Origin: Bacteroidota bacterium
GTDB lineage: Bacteria > Bacteroidota > Bacteroidia > Bacteroidales > Prolixibacteraceae
Length of the DNA: 5,774 nt
Assembly: GCA_013203755.1 (NCBI GenBank)
Contig: JABMPI010000251.1
Location: forward strand, 1-5,774
Direction: 5' to 3'
Each line of letters starts with the position of its first letter. The stretch's first letter is position 1. The position numbers were made by a program, and so were the translations under genes. Shown here piece after piece: positions 1 to 5,774 of the stretch. Under the pieces are notes generated by a model. It was not told the origin of the DNA. It made no database searches and was given only the letters and a program-made list of their open reading frames with translations.

Positions 1-2
1 CT

Positions 3-110
3 TTCAGGATTAACCGTTCGATCTTCAAAGATTCAATTTTTCACAAACTTGCTGAAAGAATGGTAGCAAAGCCACATGTAGCATATTTGCAAATTAAAGT
101 TAGTAACTAA
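3..110 (+). CDS. C-terminal tail of an unidentified upstream gene (partial)
   Basis: From base 3 this frame is open to a TAA at 108-110, giving 35 residues that start FRINRSIFKD and end AYLQIKVSN. It is cut by the window edge, so no start is visible. It has a plausible mix of charged and hydrophobic residues. The competing frame from base 1 is open only to a TAG at 64-66, and the third frame stops within the first 13 bases. The stop lies 44 bases before the GTG of the sulfatase on the same strand, which would fit an upstream member of the same cluster. I do not recognise the family from so short a tail, and chance openness over about 35 codons of AT-rich DNA cannot be excluded. Confidence 0.42.
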   Translation, partial: FRINRSIFKDSIFHKLAERMVAKPHVAYLQIKVSN

Positions 111-124
111 GTATACACCTCAAA

Positions 125-154
125 AATTTTATTAGCTGCGAACAACAAAACAAA
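125..154 (+). other. In-frame lipobox-like remnant upstream of the sulfatase GTG
   Basis: Reading the sulfatase frame backwards from the GTG at 155 gives N-F-I-S-C-E-Q-Q-N-K, with the cysteine codon at 137-139. F-I-S-C followed by polar residues looks like the end of a lipoprotein signal peptide (compare FSAC-TQES and LWSC-KQEP in the two downstream genes). Further upstream the frame hits a TAA at 104-106 and contains no ATG, GTG or TTG. None of the three frames between 60 and 130 encodes a hydrophobic signal segment. I infer the remains of a lost lipoprotein signal peptide, though chance resemblance is possible. Confidence 0.45.
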
Positions 155-757
155 GTGCTTACAAAACCCAACATCATCTACATTATGGCCGACGATTTAG
201 GTTATGGCCATTTGGGGTGTTACGGACAAAAACTCATTCAAACGCCAAATATCGACAAGTTAGCTGAGGAAGGAATGAAATTTACACAAGCCTATTCCGG
301 CTGTGCCTTGTGCGCTCCAGCTCGCTCTACTTTAATGACCGGAACCCACTCGGGACACACATCTGTACGTGGAAATGGCGGAGGTGTTTCTTTACAAGAA
401 ACTGACATTACCGTGGCTGAAGTTTTAAAAAAGGCCGGATACAAAACCGGGCTGTTTGGCAAATGGGGATTAGGAGAGCAGGGAACGGTTGGCGTTCCCA
501 ACAAAAAAGGATTTGATGAATTTTTTGGCTATCTGCACCAATTGCATGCCCAATTTTATTATCCTGATTTTTTGTGGGAAAACGGAACAAAATATATTAT
601 CCCGGAAAATGCGGATGACAGATGCGGCGCTTATTCCCACGATCTGATCATGGATAAAGCTTTTGAGTTTGTTAAAAAGCACAAATCCGATCCCTTCTTC
701 TTGTACCTTCCAATTGCCATTCCACACCACGAATTTGTTGCCCCGAATCGGCGATGA
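155..757 (+). CDS. S1-family sulfatase, N-terminal fragment (frameshifted)
   Basis: This is the N-terminal 200 residues of an arylsulfatase A-like (type I, S1) sulfatase, the enzymes that hydrolyse sulfate esters using a formylglycine made from cysteine. The sequence opens with KPNIIYIMADDLGYG, where the DD pair (residues 13-14) are calcium ligands. The maturation signature C-A-P-A-R follows at residues 53-57, so C53 would become formylglycine, followed by STLMTG. GKWGLG (102-107) holds the active-site lysine K103; many family members have histidine where G105 sits. The histidine pair of IPHHEF (191-192) matches the conserved histidine of this region. The last three residues (NRR) are off-frame. 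The true sequence continues in the next frame, so this piece alone lacks the second metal-binding motif and should be inactive. GTG is the only in-frame start codon after the upstream stop at 104-106. No signal peptide is encoded, which is unusual for a PUL sulfatase. Confidence 0.9.
   Translation: MLTKPNIIYIMADDLGYGHLGCYGQKLIQTPNIDKLAEEGMKFTQAYSGCALCAPARSTLMTGTHSGHTSVRGNGGGVSLQETDITVAEVLKKAGYKTGLFGKWGLGEQGTVGVPNKKGFDEFFGYLHQLHAQFYYPDFLWENGTKYIIPENADDRCGAYSHDLIMDKAFEFVKKHKSDPFFLYLPIAIPHHEFVAPNRR
741..757 (+). other. Single-base deletion (frameshift) site in the sulfatase
   Basis: The upstream frame reads V-A-P-N-R-R-stop with TGA at 755-757, while the downstream frame reads P-E-S-A-M-K-I-Y with its first proline codon at 742-744. 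The two join perfectly as V-A-P-E-S-A-M-K if the four-C run at 741-744 had five Cs. One missing C therefore explains the break with no loss of residues. The run is not a canonical -1 slippery heptamer (such as A-AAA-AAG) and I see no obvious stimulatory hairpin after it. A mutation or a homopolymer sequencing error is the simplest reading. Confidence 0.88.
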
Positions 758-1542
758 AAATCTACCGTGGTAAGTTTGAGGAGCATGCCATGCCGCATTG
801 GCGAGACGGCTATGCTTTGCCCGACGAACCAAGAGCAACAATGGCGGCCATGATTACACACATGGACAAGGGAGTTGGAGAATTAATGCAATTACTAAAA
901 GAGCTACAACTGGATAAAAACACGCTGGTAATTTTTACTTCCGACAATGGTGCTGCACATGGTCCACTCCCCGATCCTGAGTTTTTTAATGCCAGCGGTC
1001 CGCTGCGCGGATTAAAAGGTTCGTTGTACGAAGGAGGTATTCGTGTTCCCATGATTGCTCGCTGGACAAACCATATCAAACCGGGAACAGTAAATAATCA
1101 TATTAACTACTTCCCCGACGTTTTACCCACTCTGGCTGAACTTGGAGATGTCGCACAATTTGTTCCAAATGGTCTCGATGGAATTTCATTCCTAACAACT
1201 CTACTTGGTAATAACAGTCAAAAGGAACATGATTTTCTGTATTGGGAAGATGCAAACTACGAACGGGTTTCGCCATTTGCAATGGAAGAAGAGACACTAC
1301 TACAAGCCGTTCGCATAGGGAAATGGAAAGCCGTTAAAAACAGCCCCGAATCTGCTTGTGAACTGTATGACATTTCCATTGATATTGGGGAGAAAAACAA
1401 CCTGGCCGCCAATAATCCGAAAATTGTTAAAGAGATGCTTGTAATCATGAAAAGGGAGCACAAAAATGCACCTCCACAAGTTGATGTAACTGCTGAAGAG
1501 GCACAAAAATTATATATTCCTAAAGTAGCTTGTGCCGAATAA
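754..1542 (+). CDS. S1-family sulfatase, C-terminal fragment (frameshifted)
   Basis: This is the remainder of the sulfatase begun at 155; the ATG at 754 is probably an internal methionine, not a real start. Coding similarity extends upstream of it (P-E-S-A). It carries the second half of the metal site in FTSDNG (D64 and N65 here, about 264 and 265 in the repaired 462-residue protein). It also has the conserved LKGSLYEGGIRVP block (lysine 88 here, an active-site lysine in the family), and then IARW. The C-terminal subdomain shows RIGKWKAV and ELYDISIDIGEKNNLA, typical of S1 sulfatases that end with a cell-wall-sulfatase-like tail. ATG and TGA overlap as ATGA at the junction, so reinitiation is conceivable, but a sulfatase split between its metal ligands is unlikely to work. 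The substrate cannot be assigned; the adjacent rhamnosidase makes a sulfated rhamnose glycan possible. The GH78 gene follows after 78 bases. Confidence 0.9.
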   Translation: MKIYRGKFEEHAMPHWRDGYALPDEPRATMAAMITHMDKGVGELMQLLKELQLDKNTLVIFTSDNGAAHGPLPDPEFFNASGPLRGLKGSLYEGGIRVPMIARWTNHIKPGTVNNHINYFPDVLPTLAELGDVAQFVPNGLDGISFLTTLLGNNSQKEHDFLYWEDANYERVSPFAMEEETLLQAVRIGKWKAVKNSPESACELYDISIDIGEKNNLAANNPKIVKEMLVIMKREHKNAPPQVDVTAEEAQKLYIPKVACAE

Positions 1543-1620
1543 TTTAGATATTCTTTTACTTAAAATGGGATATATTGACTATAATTCATATTTTTAATCT
1601 GTATCAATAAACCTAACATT
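1543..1620 (+). promoter_or_regulatory. AT-rich leader of the GH78 gene
   Basis: These 78 bases between the sulfatase stop and the GH78 ATG are strongly AT-rich, end in an A/T-rich start context (ACCTAACATT-ATG) and have no purine-rich Shine-Dalgarno sequence, as is usual in Bacteroidota. I found no clean match to the Bacteroidota -7 element TAnnTTTG and no terminator hairpin. Cotranscription with the sulfatase is possible, and a separate promoter cannot be placed with confidence. Confidence 0.3.
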
Positions 1621-4314
1621 ATGCATAAACTTTCTTTTCTACTAATTGCATTCGTAATACTATTTTCGGCTTGTACGCAAGAATCGCACATTACACCAGC
1701 AGAACTTTTATGTGAAGCAAAAACAAACCCAAGTGGCATTGCCACAACCCTGCCCAAATTCAGATGGAAGAATATAGCAACGGAGAATAAGTCCGGCCAA
1801 TCGGCATACCAGATTCTTGTGGCCTCTTCCCCCGCTCAGTTGCAAAAAGGGAACGCCGATCTTTGGGATTCAGGAAAAATATTGAGTTCAAATTCGGTTT
1901 GGATTCCCTATGAAGGAACCCCGTTACAATCACGCTCAGTTACCTACTGGAAAATTAAAGTATGGGACAAAAACAATGCACCTTCCAAGTGGAGTGAAAT
2001 TCAGAATTTTTCAGTTGGCTTACTCAATTCCAATGATTGGAAGGGGGAATATATTGGCATGGATTCGCTTGAAGCTGAGTTTAATTCACCTTTTCTTAGA
2101 AAAACTTTTGTTCTGAATGACAAATATGATGAGCTCTTTTTACATGTTAATTCATTGGGGTATCACGAAGTGTATGTAAACAACCAAAGGGTTGGAGATG
2201 CAGTTTTGGCTCCTGCCGAATCACAGTTCGATAAGCGTTCATTTTCCCTCTCTTATGATATTTCATCGTATCTCAAAGAAGGCAAAAATGCAGTTGTTCT
2301 ATGGCTGGGATATGGCTGGTACAAACATTTCAAAGAAAAAGCCCACAACGGGCCATTGGTTAAAGCACAACTGGAGGGGCTAAAAAATGGGAAATGGGAA
2401 ACGCTTCTAAAAACCGATAATAGCTGGAAGGTTGCTGAAAGTGAATATTCAATTTGGGACATCAGTAAATTTGGCGGAGAAATACTGGATGCAAATAGAA
2501 TTAATCCTGATTTTGCTTCTCCTGAGTTGGATGACACAAACTGGGCACAAGCAAGTGAGATTCAGGTGCCGGAACATTTAGTCACTCCTCAGGTTGTTGA
2601 ACTTAACCGGGTTCAGGAGAAATATGTTCCAAGCGAAATCACTTTACTGGAAAACGGAGATTATTTGGTTGACATGGGTAAAAACCTCACCGGTAATATA
2701 ACCGTACATTTCGCGACACTTCCCAAAGGACATGAAGTAACCTTACATTATTCCGATTTTCTGGTATCAAAAAATAAGGAATTATTCAAAGATCAATTTG
2801 ATAAACCGGGTTGGAAAAAACCTTCCGAAAGAAACCAACTTTTTCGAAGTCAGACTGACAAATATATCTCTTCGGGTGAAAAAGGTGTTTTTACCAATAA
2901 ATTTAATTATCGTGCATTCCGGTATCTGAAAATTTCGAATTTGCCTTTTCCCCTTCCAAAAGATTCTATTTCAGCCCACTTAATTCATACCGATTTTAAA
3001 GATGCCGCAAGCTTTTCCTGTTCGGATGAACTGCTCAATACTATCCACGATTTATTTGCGCACACCATAAAATGCCTCACAATTGGTGGAAAAATGGTGG
3101 ATTGCCCGCACTTTGAAAGACTGGGATACGGTGGTGATGGAAATGCCAGCACCATGACGGCACAGACGCTTTACAATTTGCCTTCACTTTATACAACCTG
3201 GTTGACACATTGGGCGGATTGCAATGGTGAGGAGGGAGACATGCCACACACCGCACCAACCTATTGGAGCTCGGGTGGTGGTCCTTATTGGTGTACATTT
3301 ATTATAAAAGCAGCCTGGGAAACCTATCTAAACTACGGCGATAAACGGGTTCTGGAAACCTTCTACCCGAACATGTTGAATTGGTTGGGATTTATTCAGC
3401 TTTACTCTCCAAATGTTTTATTGGAAGAATATCCTACTACGGAAAATAGAAATTGGTTTTTAGGCGATTGGGCAACTCCGGAAGGGATTGATCAGAGAGA
3501 CCCACGTTCGGTGGGATTGGTTACCAACTGTGCCATTGTGGATAGTTACGATAAAATGATCAAAATCGCGAAAGTGCTAAATAAAACTTCTGATTTGAAA
3601 AAATTCGTCAGCAAGAAAAAAGAGCTTTCTGAGGCAGTTCACAAAACATTCTATAATCCCGAATCTGCCAGTTATGGAAGTGGGGTTCAAATTGATTTAG
3701 CATATCCTTTGCTTTTGGGTATTACTCCCGATTCGCTGAAAGAAAAAGTTACCGCAAGCCTCAGCTCCCAAATCCTTGTAAAAGACAAGGGACACTTGGC
3801 AACCGGACTCGTTGGATTGCCAATTATAACACAGTGGGTAAATTCCAATAATACTTCAGAATTGATGTACCAGATGATGACAAAAAAAGATTATCCGGGA
3901 TACGGTTATATGCTGGAAAATGGAGCAACTACAACCTGGGAACACTGGCGCGGCGAAAGAAGCCGTATTCACAATTGCTACAATGCGCCCGGCTCGTGGT
4001 ATTATCAATCCATTGGAGGCATTCAGCCATTGGAAGATTACCCGGGATATAAACGTTTTCTGCTGGCTCCCCGTCCACCAAAAGCAATCAAATGGGCAAA
4101 AGTATCAAAGGAAACACCGTATGGAACAATACGGGTTGATTGGCAAAAAGAACAGGATCAAATGATAATTCAAGCTGCCATTCCAACTGGAAGCAAGGCA
4201 AAATTGGTGTTACCGGAAGGAGTTAATAATTGTTTAATTAATACTAAAACAGTGAAGCCCGATCAACAGGGAAATATTTGGGTGGAGAGTGGAGAGTATA
4301 CTATAAGTTATTGA
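1621..4314 (+). CDS. GH78 alpha-L-rhamnosidase, lipoprotein
   Basis: Inverting glycoside hydrolase that releases terminal alpha-L-rhamnose. The 897-residue length is normal for GH78. Residues 1-18 are a lipoprotein signal peptide (hydrophobic LLIAFVILF, lipobox FSAC, lipidated C18), so it should be membrane-anchored in the periplasm or on the surface. Domains in order: a fibronectin-III-like beta domain at about 28-132; the N-terminal rhamnosidase carbohydrate-binding domain at about 155-320 (FLRKTF, HEVYVNNQRVGD, LGYGWY); a beta domain at about 335-460 (GDYLVDMGKNLTGNI); an (alpha/alpha)6 catalytic barrel at about 463-800; and a C-terminal beta-sandwich from about 805 (PYGTIRVDW). The catalytic motif DCPHFERLGYGGD places D494, E499 and D506 with the same spacing as D567, E572 and D579 of Bacillus sp. 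GL1 RhaB. TTTWEHW supplies the general base E774. The gene is intact and lies between a broken sulfatase and a GH172 gene. The exact linkage and aglycone are unknown. Confidence 0.96.
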   Translation: MHKLSFLLIAFVILFSACTQESHITPAELLCEAKTNPSGIATTLPKFRWKNIATENKSGQSAYQILVASSPAQLQKGNADLWDSGKILSSNSVWIPYEGTPLQSRSVTYWKIKVWDKNNAPSKWSEIQNFSVGLLNSNDWKGEYIGMDSLEAEFNSPFLRKTFVLNDKYDELFLHVNSLGYHEVYVNNQRVGDAVLAPAESQFDKRSFSLSYDISSYLKEGKNAVVLWLGYGWYKHFKEKAHNGPLVKAQLEGLKNGKWETLLKTDNSWKVAESEYSIWDISKFGGEILDANRINPDFASPELDDTNWAQASEIQVPEHLVTPQVVELNRVQEKYVPSEITLLENGDYLVDMGKNLTGNITVHFATLPKGHEVTLHYSDFLVSKNKELFKDQFDKPGWKKPSERNQLFRSQTDKYISSGEKGVFTNKFNYRAFRYLKISNLPFPLPKDSISAHLIHTDFKDAASFSCSDELLNTIHDLFAHTIKCLTIGGKMVDCPHFERLGYGGDGNASTMTAQTLYNLPSLYTTWLTHWADCNGEEGDMPHTAPTYWSSGGGPYWCTFIIKAAWETYLNYGDKRVLETFYPNMLNWLGFIQLYSPNVLLEEYPTTENRNWFLGDWATPEGIDQRDPRSVGLVTNCAIVDSYDKMIKIAKVLNKTSDLKKFVSKKKELSEAVHKTFYNPESASYGSGVQIDLAYPLLLGITPDSLKEKVTASLSSQILVKDKGHLATGLVGLPIITQWVNSNNTSELMYQMMTKKDYPGYGYMLENGATTTWEHWRGERSRIHNCYNAPGSWYYQSIGGIQPLEDYPGYKRFLLAPRPPKAIKWAKVSKETPYGTIRVDWQKEQDQMIIQAAIPTGSKAKLVLPEGVNNCLINTKTVKPDQQGNIWVESGEYTISY

Positions 4315-4483
4315 ATAGTCGGAAGACCGAAGTCAAAAGTTAAGAAAATCTTTGTGAAACTTTGTGCTTCTTTGAGTGACTTTGAGTAATAGTTATAACA
4401 CAAAGATTCACAAAGAAGCTCAAAGTTTCACGGAGTAGAACTAAAGAAGATATTTATTGCACTAATTAATAAAACTAACAATT
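4315..4483 (+). promoter_or_regulatory. Intergenic region between GH78 and GH172
   Basis: This 169-base gap holds the palindromic repeat (4350-4438) and then an AT-rich leader (4439-4483) ending AAAACTAACAATT before the GH172 ATG. No open frame of note lies in it. A sequence near 4347 (AATCTTTG) is one base off the Bacteroidota -7 consensus TAnnTTTG, but it sits inside the repeat and is weak. A dedicated promoter for the downstream gene is possible but not demonstrable. Confidence 0.3.
4350..4438. repeat. Large imperfect palindrome made of 10-bp units
   Basis: The left half consists of four consecutive 10-base units, each beginning CTTTG (4350-4389: CTTTGTGAAA, CTTTGTGCTT, CTTTGAGTGA, CTTTGAGTAA). 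The right half is four 10-base units on the opposite sense (4399-4438: CACAAAGATT, CACAAAGAAG, CTCAAAGTTT, CACGGAGTAG). Arms 4350-4386 and 4399-4435 pair at 29 of 37 positions by my count, around a 12-base AT-rich loop (4387-4398). It has no uracil tract directly after it, so it is not a classical terminator. It could slow transcription, stabilise the GH78 mRNA 3' end, or bind a protein once per helical turn. I recall similar CACAAAG-rich intergenic sequences in other Bacteroidota genomes, but cannot verify this here. Confidence 0.85.
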
Positions 4484-5650
4484 ATGAAAAAAACAAAACT
4501 AATTGCATTACTACTGATTACAGCACTTTGGAGCTGCAAACAAGAACCTGAGAAATTTAACGGGCTGGACATGAATATGGGAAACCTGTTCCGAACCTCA
4601 GATGCACAATCCCGATCCATTAGTCCCGAAAATTTTACCGGAGAAAAAGGCAAAGGTGGCATGGCAACTCTGGAAGAAGGAAACGCAGCCAAAGCCGCTC
4701 GCGAACTGGGCCAGGGATGGAAAGTAAATCCTTATATTTTTATTGAACCGGGAGAAGAGTTTACCCTCGCCGAAATTGATGGAGAGGGAGCCATTCAGCA
4801 CATTTGGATGACTCCCAGCTGCGACTACCGTTTAACCATTATCAAATTTTACTGGGACGACGAAGCAGAACCTTCGGTTGAAGTTCCGGTTGGCGATTTC
4901 TTTGCGGCAGGTTGGGGACGCGGTTTTGAACCCCAGATACAATCACTCGCCGTTTGTGTAAATCCGCGCAGTGGTTTTAATTGCTACTGGCAAATGCCTT
5001 TCCGTAAAAAATGCAAAATAACCATGGAGAATGTGGACGAAAAATCGGCACGATTGTATTATCAGATTGATTATACATTAACCGATGTACCCGACGATGC
5101 GGCCTATTTCCATGCACAGTTTAACCGGTCGCATCCGTTACCAACTATGAAAGATTTTACCATTGTTGACAACATTAAAGGCAAAGGACAATATGTTGGA
5201 ACCTACCTTGCGCGTGGAACTTATGACACAGGCTGGTGGGGCGAAGGCGAAATTAAATTCTTTATGGATGGCGACACCGAATTCCCGACCATCTGCGGAA
5301 CCGGCGAAGAGGACTATTTCTGTGGATCGTACGGATACAATGACGGCAAAGATGAAAACGGAATAATGCAACACGAAAATTTCACCAATCCCTACACCGG
5401 ATTCCACTATGTAAAAGACCGGGCTGAAGGTTCATACGAATCAAAAATTGGTCAATACCGTTGGCACATCCTCGATCCCATTCGTTTTGAAACTGATTTG
5501 AAAGTTACCATTCAATCACTGGGTTGGCAAAGTGGTGGCCGTTACAATCACCTGCAAGATGACATTGCATCGGTGGCGTACTGGTATCAAACTGAGCCGC
5601 ATAATCCATTTCCTGAATTGCCGGAAGCGGAAAAGCTGGTGATTAGATAA
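4484..5650 (+). CDS. DUF2961 / GH172 family glycoside hydrolase, lipoprotein
   Basis: A 388-residue protein of the DUF2961 family, now glycoside hydrolase family GH172. Characterised members include a bifidobacterial difructose anhydride I synthase/hydrolase acting on alpha-D-fructofuranosides and exo-alpha-D-arabinofuranosidases. Residues 1-18 are a lipoprotein signal peptide (LIALLLITALWSC, lipidated C18), so it works outside the cytoplasm. Family features: GEGAIQHIWMT (100-110), VPVGDFFAAGWG (135-145), a conserved central jelly-roll core, and the block from WWGEGEIKFFMDGD to CGTGEEDYFCGSYG (251-284). E254 and E275 are 21 residues apart, the same spacing I recall for the two catalytic glutamates of the bifidobacterial enzyme (E270 and E291); this residue mapping is inference. 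Length fits the family and the gene is intact. The ATG at 4484 is set by the signal peptide. A strong terminator follows 16 bases after the stop. Family assignment is firm; the actual furanoside substrate is unknown. Confidence 0.92.
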   Translation: MKKTKLIALLLITALWSCKQEPEKFNGLDMNMGNLFRTSDAQSRSISPENFTGEKGKGGMATLEEGNAAKAARELGQGWKVNPYIFIEPGEEFTLAEIDGEGAIQHIWMTPSCDYRLTIIKFYWDDEAEPSVEVPVGDFFAAGWGRGFEPQIQSLAVCVNPRSGFNCYWQMPFRKKCKITMENVDEKSARLYYQIDYTLTDVPDDAAYFHAQFNRSHPLPTMKDFTIVDNIKGKGQYVGTYLARGTYDTGWWGEGEIKFFMDGDTEFPTICGTGEEDYFCGSYGYNDGKDENGIMQHENFTNPYTGFHYVKDRAEGSYESKIGQYRWHILDPIRFETDLKVTIQSLGWQSGGRYNHLQDDIASVAYWYQTEPHNPFPELPEAEKLVIR

Positions 5651-5666
5651 TATCACCTTTCTAAAG

Positions 5667-5710
5667 AACCGTTCTTTCTATACATTGAATAGAGAGAACG
5701 GTTTTTCTTT
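5667..5710 (+). terminator. Intrinsic (rho-independent) terminator
   Basis: AACCGTTCTTTCTAT (5667-5681) pairs with ATAGAGAGAACGGTT (5689-5703) over 15 positions, with one G-U wobble and a 7-base loop (ACATTGA). It is followed immediately by TTTCTTT, so the RNA ends in a U-rich tract after the stem. It begins 16 bases after the GH172 stop, which marks the end of the transcription unit. The upstream A-rich flank (CTAAAG) could extend pairing with the U tract and give some activity on the opposite strand. Confidence 0.9.
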
Positions 5711-5774
5711 GTCTATGATTACGGATATACTCAATGCAGATAGCTATTTGGGTTGAGTACACATAAAGCCCCAC
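5711..5774. other. Short non-coding end of window
   Basis: These 64 bases beyond the terminator contain no convincing start of a gene. The only structure is a 7-bp inverted repeat, TACTCAA (5728-5734) and TTGAGTA (5753-5759), with 18 bases between, which could be a half-site pair for a regulator of the next gene or chance. Confidence 0.25.

Noticed and set aside
740..757. Programmed -1 frameshift producing a full-length sulfatase
   Set aside because: The C4 run lacks the X-XXY-YYZ pattern typical of -1 slippery sites, no downstream stem is evident, and no programmed recoding is known to me in S1 sulfatases. A deletion or sequencing error is simpler.
754..757. ATGA overlap as translational coupling of two separate genes
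   Set aside because: Conserved sulfatase sequence continues upstream of the ATG in the second frame (P-E-S-A), showing one split gene instead of two natural subunits.
470..841. 123-codon open frame on the minus strand opposite the sulfatase
   Set aside because: It lies wholly antisense to clearly conserved sulfatase sequence, spans the frameshift site, shows no recognisable domain and has the composition of a reverse-complement shadow.
1574..1604. TTGACT..TATAAT-like sequence before GH78 as a sigma-70 promoter
   Set aside because: The elements nearly abut, leaving no 17-base spacer, and Bacteroidota use a different consensus (TTTG/TAnnTTTG), which I could not find there.
2253..2537. 94-codon open frame on the minus strand within the GH78 gene
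   Set aside because: It overlaps the conserved rhamnosidase N-terminal domain on the other strand and its translation shows no domain or signal I recognise.
4350..4438. CRISPR-like array or intrinsic terminator
   Set aside because: The units are only 10 bases with no spacers and reverse orientation halfway, which excludes CRISPR. The hairpin is AT-rich, imperfect and has no U tract following it, so it is not a standard terminator.
5728..5759. 7-bp inverted repeat TACTCAA/TTGAGTA near the window end as an operator
   Set aside because: It is too short and widely spaced to separate from chance in AT-rich DNA, and no downstream gene is visible to regulate.

Overview
This window looks like a piece of a carbohydrate-degradation gene cluster from a member of the Bacteroidota. 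The evidence is an AT-rich genome, A-rich leaders without clear Shine-Dalgarno sequences, two lipoprotein signal peptides of Bacteroidota style (hydrophobic core ending FSAC or LWSC), and a sulfatase beside glycoside hydrolases, as in polysaccharide utilization loci (PULs). I cannot name the genus. No SusC/SusD pair, regulator or sulfatase-maturating enzyme is visible here.

Layout, all on the + strand: (1) 1-110, a probable C-terminal tail of an unidentified upstream gene. (2) 155-1542, an S1-family (formylglycine) sulfatase broken into two overlapping frames. The break is explained exactly by one missing C in a C run at 741-744; restoring it gives a 462-residue protein from the GTG at 155. 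The same frame continues upstream of that GTG into a lipobox-like FISC-EQQN, but no hydrophobic signal segment or ATG precedes it. The gene therefore appears damaged at its 5' end as well as in the middle. (3) 1621-4314, an intact 897-residue GH78 alpha-L-rhamnosidase lipoprotein with all expected catalytic acids. (4) 4315-4483, an intergenic stretch dominated by a large imperfect palindrome whose arms are built of 10-bp units (CTTTGTG.. / CACAAAG..). (5) 4484-5650, an intact 388-residue lipoprotein of the DUF2961/GH172 family. (6) 5667-5710, a strong intrinsic terminator that probably closes the unit.

Working together (inference): the sulfatase would remove sulfate esters, GH78 would release terminal alpha-L-rhamnose, and GH172 would act on a furanosyl residue (known members act on difructose anhydride/alpha-D-fructofuranosides or alpha-D-arabinofuranosides). 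This suggests a rhamnose-containing, possibly sulfated glycan with a furanose component. The sulfatase lesions imply either that desulfation has been lost in this strain or that the assembly contains errors. I found no CRISPR array, tRNA, rRNA, insertion sequence or prophage signal.
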